Part shown: in pieces, positions 50,926-60,068 of the stretch
Position numbering within the stretch: position 1 is the first letter of the stretch
Layout of the letters: every line of letters begins with the position of its first letter
Assembly (NCBI RefSeq): GCF_026241755.1
Contig: NZ_JAPJDA010000007.1
Coordinates: 1 to 64,000, forward strand
Direction of reading: 5' to 3'
Origin: Salinimicrobium profundisediminis
Lineage (GTDB): Bacteria; Bacteroidota; Bacteroidia; Flavobacteriales; Flavobacteriaceae
DNA: 64,000 nucleotides
Translations under genes and position numbers: made by a program
The notes under the pieces: model-generated
What the model was told of the DNA's origin: nothing
The model's input: only the letters and a program-made list of their open reading frames with translations
Database searches by the model: none

Positions 50926-53900
50926 ATGCCTGAAAGCGCTGTTACTAAAAATGTTATTCTTTTTTCCTCTTCAGACAGTTGTTTTGCAGATGTGGCTGAT
51001 GTGTTAAGGAAAGATAACCTGGTGATGCTGTCAGGGAAAGAAGAGGTTATTGATACCGTTCATTTTGGGAATGGGAGCCGTCCCAACCTTGTAGTTGCCG
51101 AATATCAGGAGAAGCTGGATGCTATTTACAGAGATCTTATTGAGAATTTACCAATTCCGCTGGTTCTAATAATAGGTCCTCAAGACGAAGAGAAAGCTAT
51201 TGATCTTTTAGAGGCAGGAGCTTATGATTACATTTTTCGTGATCGGCTAAAGAGACTTCCCCTGGTTCTGAATAAAATAAAGGTAAGAAACCGAAAATCG
51301 GCCGGTAAGTCGAAAATGACCTATCAGTCTATTTTTGAAAACAGCATAGATGCAGTTCTTTTTACCGTGCCCGGGGGTCGTATATTGGCTGCGAATCCTT
51401 CGGCATGTAAAATGTTTCAAAGAACATCTGATGAATTGTCTGGAATAGGGCTTCGGGGAATAATTGAAGAAGAGAATGCCATTTTGAAAGAACTTCTGGA
51501 ACCCAAAAGTTCAGAAGCCGGTTTTGTGGGGGAAATGATCCTGAAAAGAAAAGATGGCTCTACATTTCCTGCAGATATTTTTTCCGCAGTATCATTTCAC
51601 GAAACAGAGAATGCCAGAACCGCAATAGTCATCATCCGCGATATTTCGAGAAGAAAGACAGCAGAGGAAGAGTTACTGCTGTCAAAGAAGAATTATGAAC
51701 ATTTGTTTGAATTCAATCCGCTTCCAAACTGGATATTTGATCTTGAAACCCTCGAAATCCTGGCAGTTAACCGGGCCGCAGTGAAGTATTATGGATATAC
51801 AAAAGAAGAGTTTTTAAATTTCCATCTCAGTGATCTCCGGCCTCAGGAAGAAATTCCGGTACTTACTGCCAATTTGCAGCGTATAAAGGATGAAAAGGGA
51901 TTGCTTAATGTGGGTAATTTCATTCATAGGAAAAAAGACGGCTCTTTAATTACTGTTGAAGTGCACGGGTACAGTATTCTCTTTAAAGGCAGGAACTGCC
52001 GGCTGGTAACCGCTATTGATATCACCGAGAAAGAGAGGATCATTCAAAAGCTTGAAGATAAGAGCAAGAAACTTCTTTGGGCCGAAGAACTGGCGAAATT
52101 TGGTTATTGGCAGGTAGGGGTGAAGGGGGATAACTTTTTTTGGAGTGATGAGGTTTACAGGATTTGGGGGCGAAAAAAAGAGGATTATAACCTAGATTTT
52201 GAAGGTTTCCTAAAAACCATACATCCCGATGACCTAGAGACTTTTCTACATGAGCGCGGTGCCGCCCTTTCCGGAAGTAAGGATATGGATTTTGAACACC
52301 GGATTGTCCTGCCCGATGGTAGTATCAAATGGGTGCATGAAAAAGGAAAACTGGTTAAAAATAACAGGGGAGAACCGGTAAAGCTGGAAGGTTCTATACA
52401 GGATGTGACAGACTATAAGAATGCGATGCTCAAATTGAAGCAAAGTGAAAGCAGGCAACGTGCTATTCTTAAATCACAAACGAACTACCTTACCAGAATA
52501 GATCTTCAAGGGAAGTATTCTTACGTGAATGAAAAATTTATTACTGATTTTAACTGGATCTCCCCCAATGGAATTTTAGTGGGTAGAAAAGCTATTGAGA
52601 CTGTGATGGAGTATGATCACCTCAAAGTAAGCAGTGCCTTTAAAAAATGTTTAGCTAATCCCAATGTTGTTCACCAGGTAGAAATTGATAAGTCACAGGA
52701 AGGCGGAAAAGTTAAACCTACCCTCTGGGATTTTATATGCCTCACAGATGCCGAAGGAAAGCCTGTTGAACTACAGGGAGTGGGAATTGATATTACCGAC
52801 AGGGTAGAGGCAGAGCGCTCCCTCAAGGAAACCAATGCCCGTTATGAACTGGTTTCCAAAGCTACTTCAGATGCTATTTACGATTGGGATATACAAATTG
52901 ATCATCTCTTTTGGGGAGAAGCATTCTATGTTTTGTTTGGTTATTCTCAGCAAGATTTTTCTCTCTCAATTGATTCCTGGGCAAAAAACATACATCCCGA
53001 CGAAAGGCTTGTGATTAATGAAAGCCTGTCCCGCACCTTAGAAGGTAGCGAGAATCATTGGGAAGCAGAGTACAGGTTCCAAAATGCAGATGGAAAATAC
53101 TCTTTTGTAGTAGAAAAAGGTTTTATTCTTAGAGATGAAAATGGAAAAGCACTACGTATGGTTGGCGCTATCCAGGATGTGACAGAAAGAAAGAAACTGG
53201 AAGAACTCCTGGATGAAGCTTCAAAGCTTTCACGTATAGGGAGTTTTGAATTTGATTTTGTTCAGGACACCGTGTACTGGTCTCCGGTTACCAAAGAGAT
53301 CCATGAAGTGGCACCCGATTTTAAGCCCGATCATGAAAAAGGGTTCCTCTTTTGTAAGGAAGGTGAAAACCAGGAGCGAATGAAAGCGGCACTTAAAAAT
53401 GCTGTTGAAAATAATGTGCCTTACGATCTTGAAGTGCAGATTGTTACTGCAAAAGGCAATGAGTGTTGGGTGAGGAAGATTGGGCGTCCCACTTTTGTTG
53501 ACGGTAAGTGTATAAGGATCAATGGCAGCGTGCAGGATATTTCTAATATCAAGAATTCAGAATTAAAAGCTTTAAAAGCATCAGAAGAAAAGCAGACCAT
53601 CCTTGAAAGTATTGGTGATGCGTTCTTTACGGTTGATAATGAATGGGTGGTGACCTACTGGAACCAGCATGCAGAGAAATTACTTGAAAGTAATAAAGAC
53701 CGCATTCTTGGAAAGAACTTTTGGGAAGTTTTTCCCGATGCCGTTGGTACTAAATTCCATACCTGCTACTACAAGGCTTCAAAAGAGCAGATCATCGTTG
53801 ATTTTGAGGAATATTTTGAGAGGGTGAACAAATGGTTCGATGTGACTGCATATCCTTCTAAAGGTGGATTATCGGTCTATTTCAGGGATGTGACCGAAAG

Positions 53901-54693
53901 AAAAGAATCGGAGTTGAAGATCATCGAGCTCAACAAAAACCTGAAAGCCTATACTGAAGAACTTGTTTCGGCAAATAAGGGACTTGAACAGTTTTCGTAT
54001 ATCATTTCTCACAATTTACGCGCTCCTGTAGCAAACATCATGGGGTTGGGAGAACTGCTGAAAGAGGATTACCCTTTGGAAGTAAAAACACAGTTTCAGG
54101 AAGAGCTGCTTTCTAACGTCGAAAGATTGGACACTATCATTAAAGACCTGAATAATATACTTCAGGTTAAGGTAGACATGAGTGAAAAGAAGGAGCCTAT
54201 TGTACTCAGTGAATTGGTTGAAAGTGTGCAATCGGGTATCGGGCAGGTTATTCAGAAGGAAAATGTTCAAATTATCACAAACTTTTCCGAAGTGCCTTAT
54301 ATAAATTCTATCAAGACCTATCTACATAGCATTTTTTATAATCTTATCTTTAATAGTATCAAGTACCGCCGACCCGAAGTTTCTCCTGTAATTGAAATTA
54401 CTTCTGAAGAGAAGTCGGGTAATGTATGTATTACTTTTAAGGATAACGGGATGGGGATTGACCTTTCAAAAAAGGGGAATCAAATCTTTGGCCTTTATAA
54501 ACGCTTTCATCATCACGTAGAAGGAAAAGGTATGGGGCTTTTTATGGTAAAGACCCAGGTTGAGCTTTTAGGAGGTGAGATTCAGGTGACGAGTGAAGAA
54601 AATAAAGGGACACAATTCACTATTGAATTTAAGCATGAAAACAGTAGAAACAAGTTAGAAAATGAAGAAGCCGAGGCAGTATATAATAGTTGA
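50926..54693 (+). CDS. Multi-PAS sensor histidine kinase with N-terminal pseudo-receiver
   Basis: The 1255-aa protein has a receiver-like N-terminal domain (1-125) whose acidic pocket, phosphoacceptor Asp and Lys are not conserved (NLVVAEYQ, YIFRDRLKRL). Seven PAS/PAC modules follow, beginning at about 135, 255, 384, 510, 636, 762 and 889. The His box is FSYIISHNLRAP (His near 1029), and the HATPase domain has DNGMGIDL and GKGMGLFMV. No membrane helix is present, so it is probably cytosolic. It is coupled to a response regulator by a 32-base overlap. Confidence 0.95.
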   Translation: MPESAVTKNVILFSSSDSCFADVADVLRKDNLVMLSGKEEVIDTVHFGNGSRPNLVVAEYQEKLDAIYRDLIENLPIPLVLIIGPQDEEKAIDLLEAGAYDYIFRDRLKRLPLVLNKIKVRNRKSAGKSKMTYQSIFENSIDAVLFTVPGGRILAANPSACKMFQRTSDELSGIGLRGIIEEENAILKELLEPKSSEAGFVGEMILKRKDGSTFPADIFSAVSFHETENARTAIVIIRDISRRKTAEEELLLSKKNYEHLFEFNPLPNWIFDLETLEILAVNRAAVKYYGYTKEEFLNFHLSDLRPQEEIPVLTANLQRIKDEKGLLNVGNFIHRKKDGSLITVEVHGYSILFKGRNCRLVTAIDITEKERIIQKLEDKSKKLLWAEELAKFGYWQVGVKGDNFFWSDEVYRIWGRKKEDYNLDFEGFLKTIHPDDLETFLHERGAALSGSKDMDFEHRIVLPDGSIKWVHEKGKLVKNNRGEPVKLEGSIQDVTDYKNAMLKLKQSESRQRAILKSQTNYLTRIDLQGKYSYVNEKFITDFNWISPNGILVGRKAIETVMEYDHLKVSSAFKKCLANPNVVHQVEIDKSQEGGKVKPTLWDFICLTDAEGKPVELQGVGIDITDRVEAERSLKETNARYELVSKATSDAIYDWDIQIDHLFWGEAFYVLFGYSQQDFSLSIDSWAKNIHPDERLVINESLSRTLEGSENHWEAEYRFQNADGKYSFVVEKGFILRDENGKALRMVGAIQDVTERKKLEELLDEASKLSRIGSFEFDFVQDTVYWSPVTKEIHEVAPDFKPDHEKGFLFCKEGENQERMKAALKNAVENNVPYDLEVQIVTAKGNECWVRKIGRPTFVDGKCIRINGSVQDISNIKNSELKALKASEEKQTILESIGDAFFTVDNEWVVTYWNQHAEKLLESNKDRILGKNFWEVFPDAVGTKFHTCYYKASKEQIIVDFEEYFERVNKWFDVTAYPSKGGLSVYFRDVTERKESELKIIELNKNLKAYTEELVSANKGLEQFSYIISHNLRAPVANIMGLGELLKEDYPLEVKTQFQEELLSNVERLDTIIKDLNNILQVKVDMSEKKEPIVLSELVESVQSGIGQVIQKENVQIITNFSEVPYINSIKTYLHSIFYNLIFNSIKYRRPEVSPVIEITSEEKSGNVCITFKDNGMGIDLSKKGNQIFGLYKRFHHHVEGKGMGLFMVKTQVELLGGEIQVTSEENKGTQFTIEFKHENSRNKLENEEAEAVYNS

Positions 54694-55051
54694 TGACGAC
54701 CGCACAAATAACCTTATTTGTGAGTACGCCGTTAAAGGTTATGATCCCGGTGCTAAAGTGATAAGCTTTACTAACCCTGAAGCTGCCCTCATTCATATTG
54801 AAAAGGAACTTAAAGCTGAAGGCCAGGTGCCTACAGTGTTGTTTGTTGATGTTAACATGCCCGCTATGTCGGGTTGGGAATTCCTGGAAGAGCTGGAAAA
54901 GTTAGATCACGGAATAAAACAAAAATTCACCATCTACATTTTATCGTCTTCAACTGAAGACTTTAATGAGGAGAGGGAACAATTTCCATACGTTGCCGAC
55001 TTCCTTTCCAAACCCCTTTCTAAAACCAGCCTGGAACAAATTCAGCCGTAG
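54662..55051 (+). CDS. Single-domain response regulator
   Basis: The 129-aa receiver has the acidic pair Asp11-Asp12 (IIVDDDRTNN), phosphoacceptor Asp63 (LFVDVNMPAMSG), Ser near 97 and Lys near 118 (FLSKPLSK). It has no output domain. Its start lies inside the kinase gene, so it is probably the cognate phosphorylation partner. Rcp1-like receivers of this type act by protein contact. Confidence 0.95.
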   Translation: MKKPRQYIIVDDDRTNNLICEYAVKGYDPGAKVISFTNPEAALIHIEKELKAEGQVPTVLFVDVNMPAMSGWEFLEELEKLDHGIKQKFTIYILSSSTEDFNEEREQFPYVADFLSKPLSKTSLEQIQP

Positions 55052-55054
55052 GTA

Positions 55055-55087
55055 CTCAAAAATGACATTTTTGAGAAGGTTTTTTTG
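55055..55087 (+). terminator. Terminator of the kinase-regulator operon, made of the dispersed palindrome
   Basis: CTCAAAAATG and CATTTTTGAG form a perfect 10-bp stem around one base, followed by AAGG and seven T. The core is the same CAAAAATGNCATTTTTG as in the 29-bp palindrome at 28231. Confidence 0.7.
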
Positions 55088-55191
55088 TTGGTCTTAATTA
55101 CGCTTCTCTGCAGGTGATATTATTCCAAAGATCTCAAAAACAGCTTTTGAGTCTCACATTTAGGATTGGTATCTTTTCTTATTAAAAACTG

Positions 55192-56103
55192 CTACACAAT
55201 AATAGCGGCGCCCCCGCCATTCTTCTTTCCTGAAGAATCTAAGTAGAAATCTATCCTGCCAATGTTGACACCGGCCCAGCCAACCTGGTTGATCAATACC
55301 TTTTCACCTATTGCATTTAGTGCTACAGTAGGTTTGGGAAGAAAAGTATGGGTGTGTCCTCCTATGATCAAATCTATATCTTTAGTAGCTGCTGCGAGTT
55401 TTTGATCACTTACTTTATCGTCCCGGTATTCGTAGCCCAGGTGGGAAAGACAAATAACCAGTTCGCATTTTTCCTCTTCCCGTAGTTGTTTGACAATGGT
55501 TTTTGCAGTGTCGATAGGATTATGATACTCGGTCTCTTTATAATGCTTTTTTGCGACCAGGCCTTTAAGCTCTATACCTACACCAAAAACGCCAATTTTT
55601 ATCCCGTCCCGTACAAAAACCTGGTAAGGCTTGATTCGCCCTTCCAAAACAGTGTTGTCAAAGTTGTAGTTGGCATTTATAAAAGGAAATTTGGCATGTG
55701 GCAGTTGTGCCAGCAAACCATCAATTCCATTATCGAAATCATGGTTGCCAATAGTTGCGGCATCATACCTCATTTTACTCATCAGCTTAAATTCGAGTTC
55801 GCCGCCATAGTAGTTGAAATAAGGTGTCCCCTGAAAGATATCCCCGGCATCGAGCAATAGGGTATGGGGATTCTCCTGTCTAATTTGATTTATAAGGGTA
55901 TACCTGCGGGCAGCTCCGCCCATACCTGGATATTGTGCGTGGCCATTATCAAAAGGTTCAATATGACTATGCACATCATTGGTGTGTAAAATGGTAATGT
56001 GCTTTGGCTTTTTAGCAGCCGTAAACGATAAAAGGCCTAAGCTGCCTATTCCTGCAAGAGCACCTGCAGCGGCTGTACTTTGTATAAACTTCCGTCTTTC
56101 CAT
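55192..56103 (-). CDS. UshA-type metallophosphoesterase (N-terminal half of a split 5'-nucleotidase)
   Basis: The 303-aa protein begins with a Tat-like signal (RRKFIQSTAAAGALAGIG) and has the dimetal motifs ILHTNDVHSHIEPF, LLDAGDIFQG, IGNHDFDNG and IIGGHTHTF. It ends where the 5'-nucleotidase C-terminal domain would begin in UshA; that domain is encoded by the upstream gene. It probably hydrolyses nucleotides or UDP-sugars outside the inner membrane. The start shares one base with the upstream gene's stop (TAATG). Confidence 0.94.
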   Translation of the reverse strand: MERRKFIQSTAAAGALAGIGSLGLLSFTAAKKPKHITILHTNDVHSHIEPFDNGHAQYPGMGGAARRYTLINQIRQENPHTLLLDAGDIFQGTPYFNYYGGELEFKLMSKMRYDAATIGNHDFDNGIDGLLAQLPHAKFPFINANYNFDNTVLEGRIKPYQVFVRDGIKIGVFGVGIELKGLVAKKHYKETEYHNPIDTAKTIVKQLREEEKCELVICLSHLGYEYRDDKVSDQKLAAATKDIDLIIGGHTHTFLPKPTVALNAIGEKVLINQVGWAGVNIGRIDFYLDSSGKKNGGGAAIIV

Positions 56104-56855
56104 TACTCTACTTTGATAAAACGTTGATCTCTCACCGGATTAAGGGTATCCTTTGCTTTAAAATAATCAATAAGCAAATTCCTGATCTTATAGTCAAGGT
56201 TGGTTGCTTCTTCAGCCTTTAAAAAGAAGTTCATACTGTCACCTCCTTCAAGGAGATAATCATTTGTAGCAACATAATAGGTGGCCGAATCCTCTAAAGG
56301 TTTCCCCTGAATCAAAACTTTCTTTATGCTGTTGTCTTTTTCAAGTTGCAATTCAATGCCCGCCACAGGATGAGCAGTGCCCGAATCTATAAGGTAATGG
56401 ATCATTTCTCTCACGGCTTCTCCTTTTAGTGCTGCAACAACTACTTCATTTTCAAAAGGCATTACCTGGAAGGCACTTCTTGTAGTCACATCACCTTTGG
56501 CAATAGATGATCTTATTCCGCCATAATTGAGCAGTACAATATCTATGTTCTCTCCTGTACGCTTGTTAAAAATGGGATTTGAGAGTTCTATTAAGGCATC
56601 TGCCATAAGGTTGCCTATGGCTGTATTGTACCTCCCGTCAGACTTGCTGAGGTTATAAGGAAGATAAGCTAAGACTTCTTCCATCTCCTTATTTATGTGC
56701 TCTTTATATGGGGTGATGAAATTTTCAAGAGAATCGTTAGCCGGTATGTCGGGTGTTATTTCAAGCTGTTTTCCTTCAATGCGGGCCGGTGTGTAATTGT
56801 CGTTGAATTTACATGCCCCGGCTGTCAACAGCAAAAAGAGTAGGTATCGCTTCAT
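56103..56855 (-). CDS. 5'-nucleotidase C-terminal-domain lipoprotein
   Basis: The 250-aa protein starts with a lipoprotein signal (MKRYLLFLLLTAGACKF, Cys15) and contains the substrate-binding domain: AIGNLMADALIE, LLNYGGIRSSIAKGDVT, FQVMPFENEVVVAALKG and VATNDYLLEGGDSM. Without the metallophosphoesterase half it cannot be catalytic alone. The coupled downstream gene supplies that part, so a two-subunit enzyme is likely. Confidence 0.93.
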   Translation of the reverse strand: MKRYLLFLLLTAGACKFNDNYTPARIEGKQLEITPDIPANDSLENFITPYKEHINKEMEEVLAYLPYNLSKSDGRYNTAIGNLMADALIELSNPIFNKRTGENIDIVLLNYGGIRSSIAKGDVTTRSAFQVMPFENEVVVAALKGEAVREMIHYLIDSGTAHPVAGIELQLEKDNSIKKVLIQGKPLEDSATYYVATNDYLLEGGDSMNFFLKAEEATNLDYKIRNLLIDYFKAKDTLNPVRDQRFIKVE

Positions 56856-57027
56856 TTATATTACATAAAAAGACAAAAGTATAAGTTTTAGTAAAAGAAA
56901 GGTAAATTATGATCCTTTTTTAAAAGAAGTCTTTTGTGAATTTTTACAAATTGTTTATCTCTAAATCAAAAAAAGTTCTATTTTTCTACTCAATTAGCTG
57001 AACTGCTAAACATTGTAATTGCAAAGA

Positions 57028-57714
57028 GTGAAAACAAGTCAAAAAGTATTTTTCTTATTCCTGGTAGTGGGTGTGCTTTTTGTTGTTGGCTCTATTCTTA
57101 GGCTTGATATCCTTACTGTTCCCACAACATTCCTTTTAATTCCGGTGCTTATTCTATTTTACAGGGTTAAGGTGAAGAAATGGTTCCTGCCAATGGTCAT
57201 TGCATTGCTTTTATTTTACGTTCGCGATTTATTGATGCTCGAAGGACTTTCTGAGAACTTAATTCCTATTCTTTGGTGCTTTGGCACTGCCCTGGTTATT
57301 CTCTATGTTTTTGCTTTGGCGGGTTTTAGATGGGGCAGGATTCATGTGGTGGAATTTATTTCTCTCTTGATCATGTTTGTTTTCCTCGGATTCCTTTATT
57401 ATACCATAAACCAGCTTTTGCCCCAGGTGCTTCCTTCTCACCGGGTGGAAGCCTCTCTTTTTATTCTGCTGCTCATCACTCTCCTGGCAATATCTTTTAC
57501 ACAGTATATTCTCAAGTCTCATTATGCCTCTTTGTGGCTTATGCTGGCTTCGGCCTGCCTGGTCTTATCTGAGCTGTCCCTGTTCTTTAAATTATTTATT
57601 ATCTCAGATATTAGCGTGACGATATTCTACCCTTTATTTCATGTAATTGCCTTCTATGCAATGGTGCAACATGCAGTTCATCGGAGAAAAAGCACCTTTC
57701 TTCCGGGTTTTTGA
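57028..57714 (+). CDS. Polytopic membrane protein, similar to its downstream neighbour
   Basis: The function is unknown. The protein is about 228 aa if it starts at GTG 57028 (KTSQKVFFLFLV); a TTG at 57019 would add three residues. It has roughly seven to eight hydrophobic helices. The arrangement (VIALLLFYVRDLLMLEG and later ASACLVLSELSLFFKLF) recalls YhhN/lysoplasmalogenase-like proteins, but this is weak. It is followed after 108 bases by a second protein of the same size and pattern. Confidence 0.8.
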   Translation: MKTSQKVFFLFLVVGVLFVVGSILRLDILTVPTTFLLIPVLILFYRVKVKKWFLPMVIALLLFYVRDLLMLEGLSENLIPILWCFGTALVILYVFALAGFRWGRIHVVEFISLLIMFVFLGFLYYTINQLLPQVLPSHRVEASLFILLLITLLAISFTQYILKSHYASLWLMLASACLVLSELSLFFKLFIISDISVTIFYPLFHVIAFYAMVQHAVHRRKSTFLPGF

Positions 57715-57822
57715 TGAAGTATTCTCTTCAGAAGGTATTTTTTAATCCGTTTTTCTTAAAATTTATGACAATAAAATTTATTCTTAGCAAAATTCCTATA
57801 TTGCACACAATTTTCCTGATGA

Positions 57823-58521
57823 ATGAAAAAAAAGGTTATTCTTTCACTCCTGGCAATCTCTGCTATTTGCGTTAACCTTACGGGTATTTTTAAAGATGAC
57901 TTTTTTCTTAGAAAGTTAGGAGAGATCCTTTTCTTCTTCCCGCTAATCCTTTATTACCTGCGGAAGATCCCTTTTAAGAACTTCAATTTTCTTATGTTCC
58001 TTAGTATGGCAATGGGTGCAACCCTTTTTTCGTGGGGTGGCAGCCTGTGGTATTTTGAACATATTAAGTTGGGAATGTGGCTTATTGGTTACATCTTTTT
58101 GGCCCGGGAAGCCATTAAACACACTGAATATGAAAGGGGCAACCGCTTTACCACCCTTTATTTTATTAGCGTAATAGCTATTTATGTTTACCTGTTATGG
58201 GTTCATATTATTGAGATTGAACGCAACCTTGGGCATGAGCTCGCCTTCTGGATCTATGTGCTCTACTACCTCAATATTCTCTTTGTTGCCATCACTGCAC
58301 TTGTATATTATTTAAATTCTTTTTCAAAAAAGTCCGTTTTCTATATCTGTTTTGCTCTTTCCTTTATTTTTTCAGACATTTTGCGCGATATGGAGGTTTT
58401 CTACTTTAGAGATCTGAGTGTAGAGATCGTGGCAGCGCTTATAAAGTTTGCCGCAATCAAACTCGTTTTTCTCTTTTTTGTGACCCCCGAAAAAAAACTC
58501 AGGCTTTTGCACCTGGTATAG
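57823..58521 (+). CDS. Polytopic membrane protein, probable paralogue of the preceding gene
   Basis: The 232-aa protein has about eight membrane helices, including LGEILFFFPLILYYLRK, ALSFIFSDILRDMEVFYF and a C-terminal LVFLFFVTPEKKLRL. Its length and helix pattern match the gene before it, suggesting an old duplication. No catalytic motif or clear family was identified; YhhN-like is only a possibility. Confidence 0.82.
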   Translation: MKKKVILSLLAISAICVNLTGIFKDDFFLRKLGEILFFFPLILYYLRKIPFKNFNFLMFLSMAMGATLFSWGGSLWYFEHIKLGMWLIGYIFLAREAIKHTEYERGNRFTTLYFISVIAIYVYLLWVHIIEIERNLGHELAFWIYVLYYLNILFVAITALVYYLNSFSKKSVFYICFALSFIFSDILRDMEVFYFRDLSVEIVAALIKFAAIKLVFLFFVTPEKKLRLLHLV

Positions 58522-58578
58522 CCTAAAATAGGCGGGTGCGGTTGCGTTTGGTAATAAGAATATCTATAATTTTGCCCG

Positions 58579-59097
58579 GTGAAAATTCAGGAAATAAAGT
58601 TCGCTTTAGCGCGAAAAAAATGGCGGTCTCAGGCAGGTAATTTTGCTGAAAAAAAGAGGTTTCAACTCGGCCTTATTCTTGATGCTGAAGATGAGCAGGC
58701 AATTTTGCCATTTTTGAAGCTACAGGATGATCTTTCCCTTCAAAAGCAGCAGGTTTGTTTTGTTTTTTGCCGCGAAAAAGGTTTCAGAAATGGCATTTTT
58801 GAGTACCCTATGATCTCTAATGCCGACTTCAGCTGGAATGGCAGGATTTCTGAAGGTGCTTCAGCATTTTTGAACACTCAGTATGAAGTTTTGATTTCTT
58901 TTACTGCTGAAGAAAATAAACTGGCAGATTTTCTCGTTTCGGTTAGCCGGGCACAGTTAAAAGCAGGAAGGAAAAGGAATGATGAAAATGCCATTTTTGA
59001 CCTGAATATTTCCGCAGAACTTTCAGAAGCTGAAGTTTTTGTACATGAACTAAAAAAATATCTGAAAAATATTAAATACAGCAACCTAAATGAATAA
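58579..59097 (+). CDS. DUF6913-type conserved protein
   Basis: The 172-aa product starts at GTG ([14 protein letters not shown]) and overlaps dapA by 8 bases. It is soluble and mixed alpha/beta, and pairs with dapA in many Flavobacteriaceae (family knowledge). No function is known. Three near-copies of the ATGCCATTTTTGA half-palindrome occur in its coding sequence (about 58705, 58791 and 58987). Confidence 0.85.
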   Translation: MKIQEIKFALARKKWRSQAGNFAEKKRFQLGLILDAEDEQAILPFLKLQDDLSLQKQQVCFVFCREKGFRNGIFEYPMISNADFSWNGRISEGASAFLNTQYEVLISFTAEENKLADFLVSVSRAQLKAGRKRNDENAIFDLNISAELSEAEVFVHELKKYLKNIKYSNLNE

Positions 59098-59962
59098 ATT
59101 TATTGGTACGGGTGTTGCCTTAATCACCCCATTTAAAGATGACCTTTCCGTAGATGAGGAAGCGCTAAGAAAGCTGGTGAATTTCCAAATTGATAACGGG
59201 ATAGATTATATGGTGGTTTTAGGAACTACCGGCGAAAGCGCAACCCTTACTGCCCAGGAAAAACAACTCGTTATTGATACGGTAGTTTCAGAAAACAATG
59301 GTCGTATTCCTTTAGTACTGGGAATTGGCGGGAATAATACTGCCAAAGTTTGCGAAGAGGTTTCCAGCACCAATCTTTCTGCTTTTGATACAGTATTATC
59401 GGTTTCTCCTTATTACAACAAACCTTCCCAGGAAGGCATTTTTCAGCATTATAAAGCAGTGGCATCGGCATCGCCAAAACCCATAATTATGTATAATGTG
59501 CCGGGTAGAACGGGGTCTAATATGCTGCCCGAGACTGTAAAGCGACTGTCGCAGGTTGAGAATATTATTGGGATCAAAGAAGCTGCGGGAGATATTGTGC
59601 AGGCTATGAGGATTATTGATGCGGTACCCGCCAGTTTCCTGGTGATCTCGGGAGATGATATGGTAACATTGCCTATGGTTCTTGCCGGTGGTCATGGGGT
59701 GATCTCGGTGATTGGACAGGGGCTTCCGGCCGAGTTCTCTAAAATGGTGCGCCTGGGCCTTGAAAGAAAAGTAGATGAAGCTTACCAGTTACATTATAAA
59801 GTGGCACCTTCTATAGATCTTATTTTTGCTGAAGGAAATCCTGTGGGGATAAAGGCACTGTTGCAGATGAAAGGAATTGGAAAAAACAAGCTAAGGCTGC
59901 CTTTGGTTTCTTCAACCGACAAACTGAACGAAAAAATCGAAACCTTTTTAGGTAATTTCTAA
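59090..59962 (+). CDS. dapA: 4-hydroxy-tetrahydrodipicolinate synthase
   Basis: DapA condenses aspartate semialdehyde with pyruvate, the first lysine/DAP-specific step (EC 4.3.3.7). The 290-aa protein has [12 protein letters not shown], the Tyr in [28 protein letters not shown] and the Schiff-base Lys in [10 protein letters not shown]. dapF, another gene of the same pathway, is 22 kb away in this window. Confidence 0.98.
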   Translation: MNKFIGTGVALITPFKDDLSVDEEALRKLVNFQIDNGIDYMVVLGTTGESATLTAQEKQLVIDTVVSENNGRIPLVLGIGGNNTAKVCEEVSSTNLSAFDTVLSVSPYYNKPSQEGIFQHYKAVASASPKPIIMYNVPGRTGSNMLPETVKRLSQVENIIGIKEAAGDIVQAMRIIDAVPASFLVISGDDMVTLPMVLAGGHGVISVIGQGLPAEFSKMVRLGLERKVDEAYQLHYKVAPSIDLIFAEGNPVGIKALLQMKGIGKNKLRLPLVSSTDKLNEKIETFLGNF

Positions 59963-60041
59963 TTCATAAACCGGCAGAAATCCTTTGGTTTAAGGCGAAT
60001 TTATGCTGGAACTAAAGTTTTTATAATAAAGCAGAAAAGAG

Positions 60042-60049
60042 TATTTTTG
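60042..60049 (+). promoter_or_regulatory. -7 element of the bamD-rpoZ-coaBC promoter
   Basis: TATTTTTG is an exact TAnnTTTG match. The implied transcript start near 60056 lies after the ATG at 60054, which favours the bamD start at 60069. Confidence 0.45.
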
Positions 60050-60068
60050 CCAGATGTTAAAATTCAGG

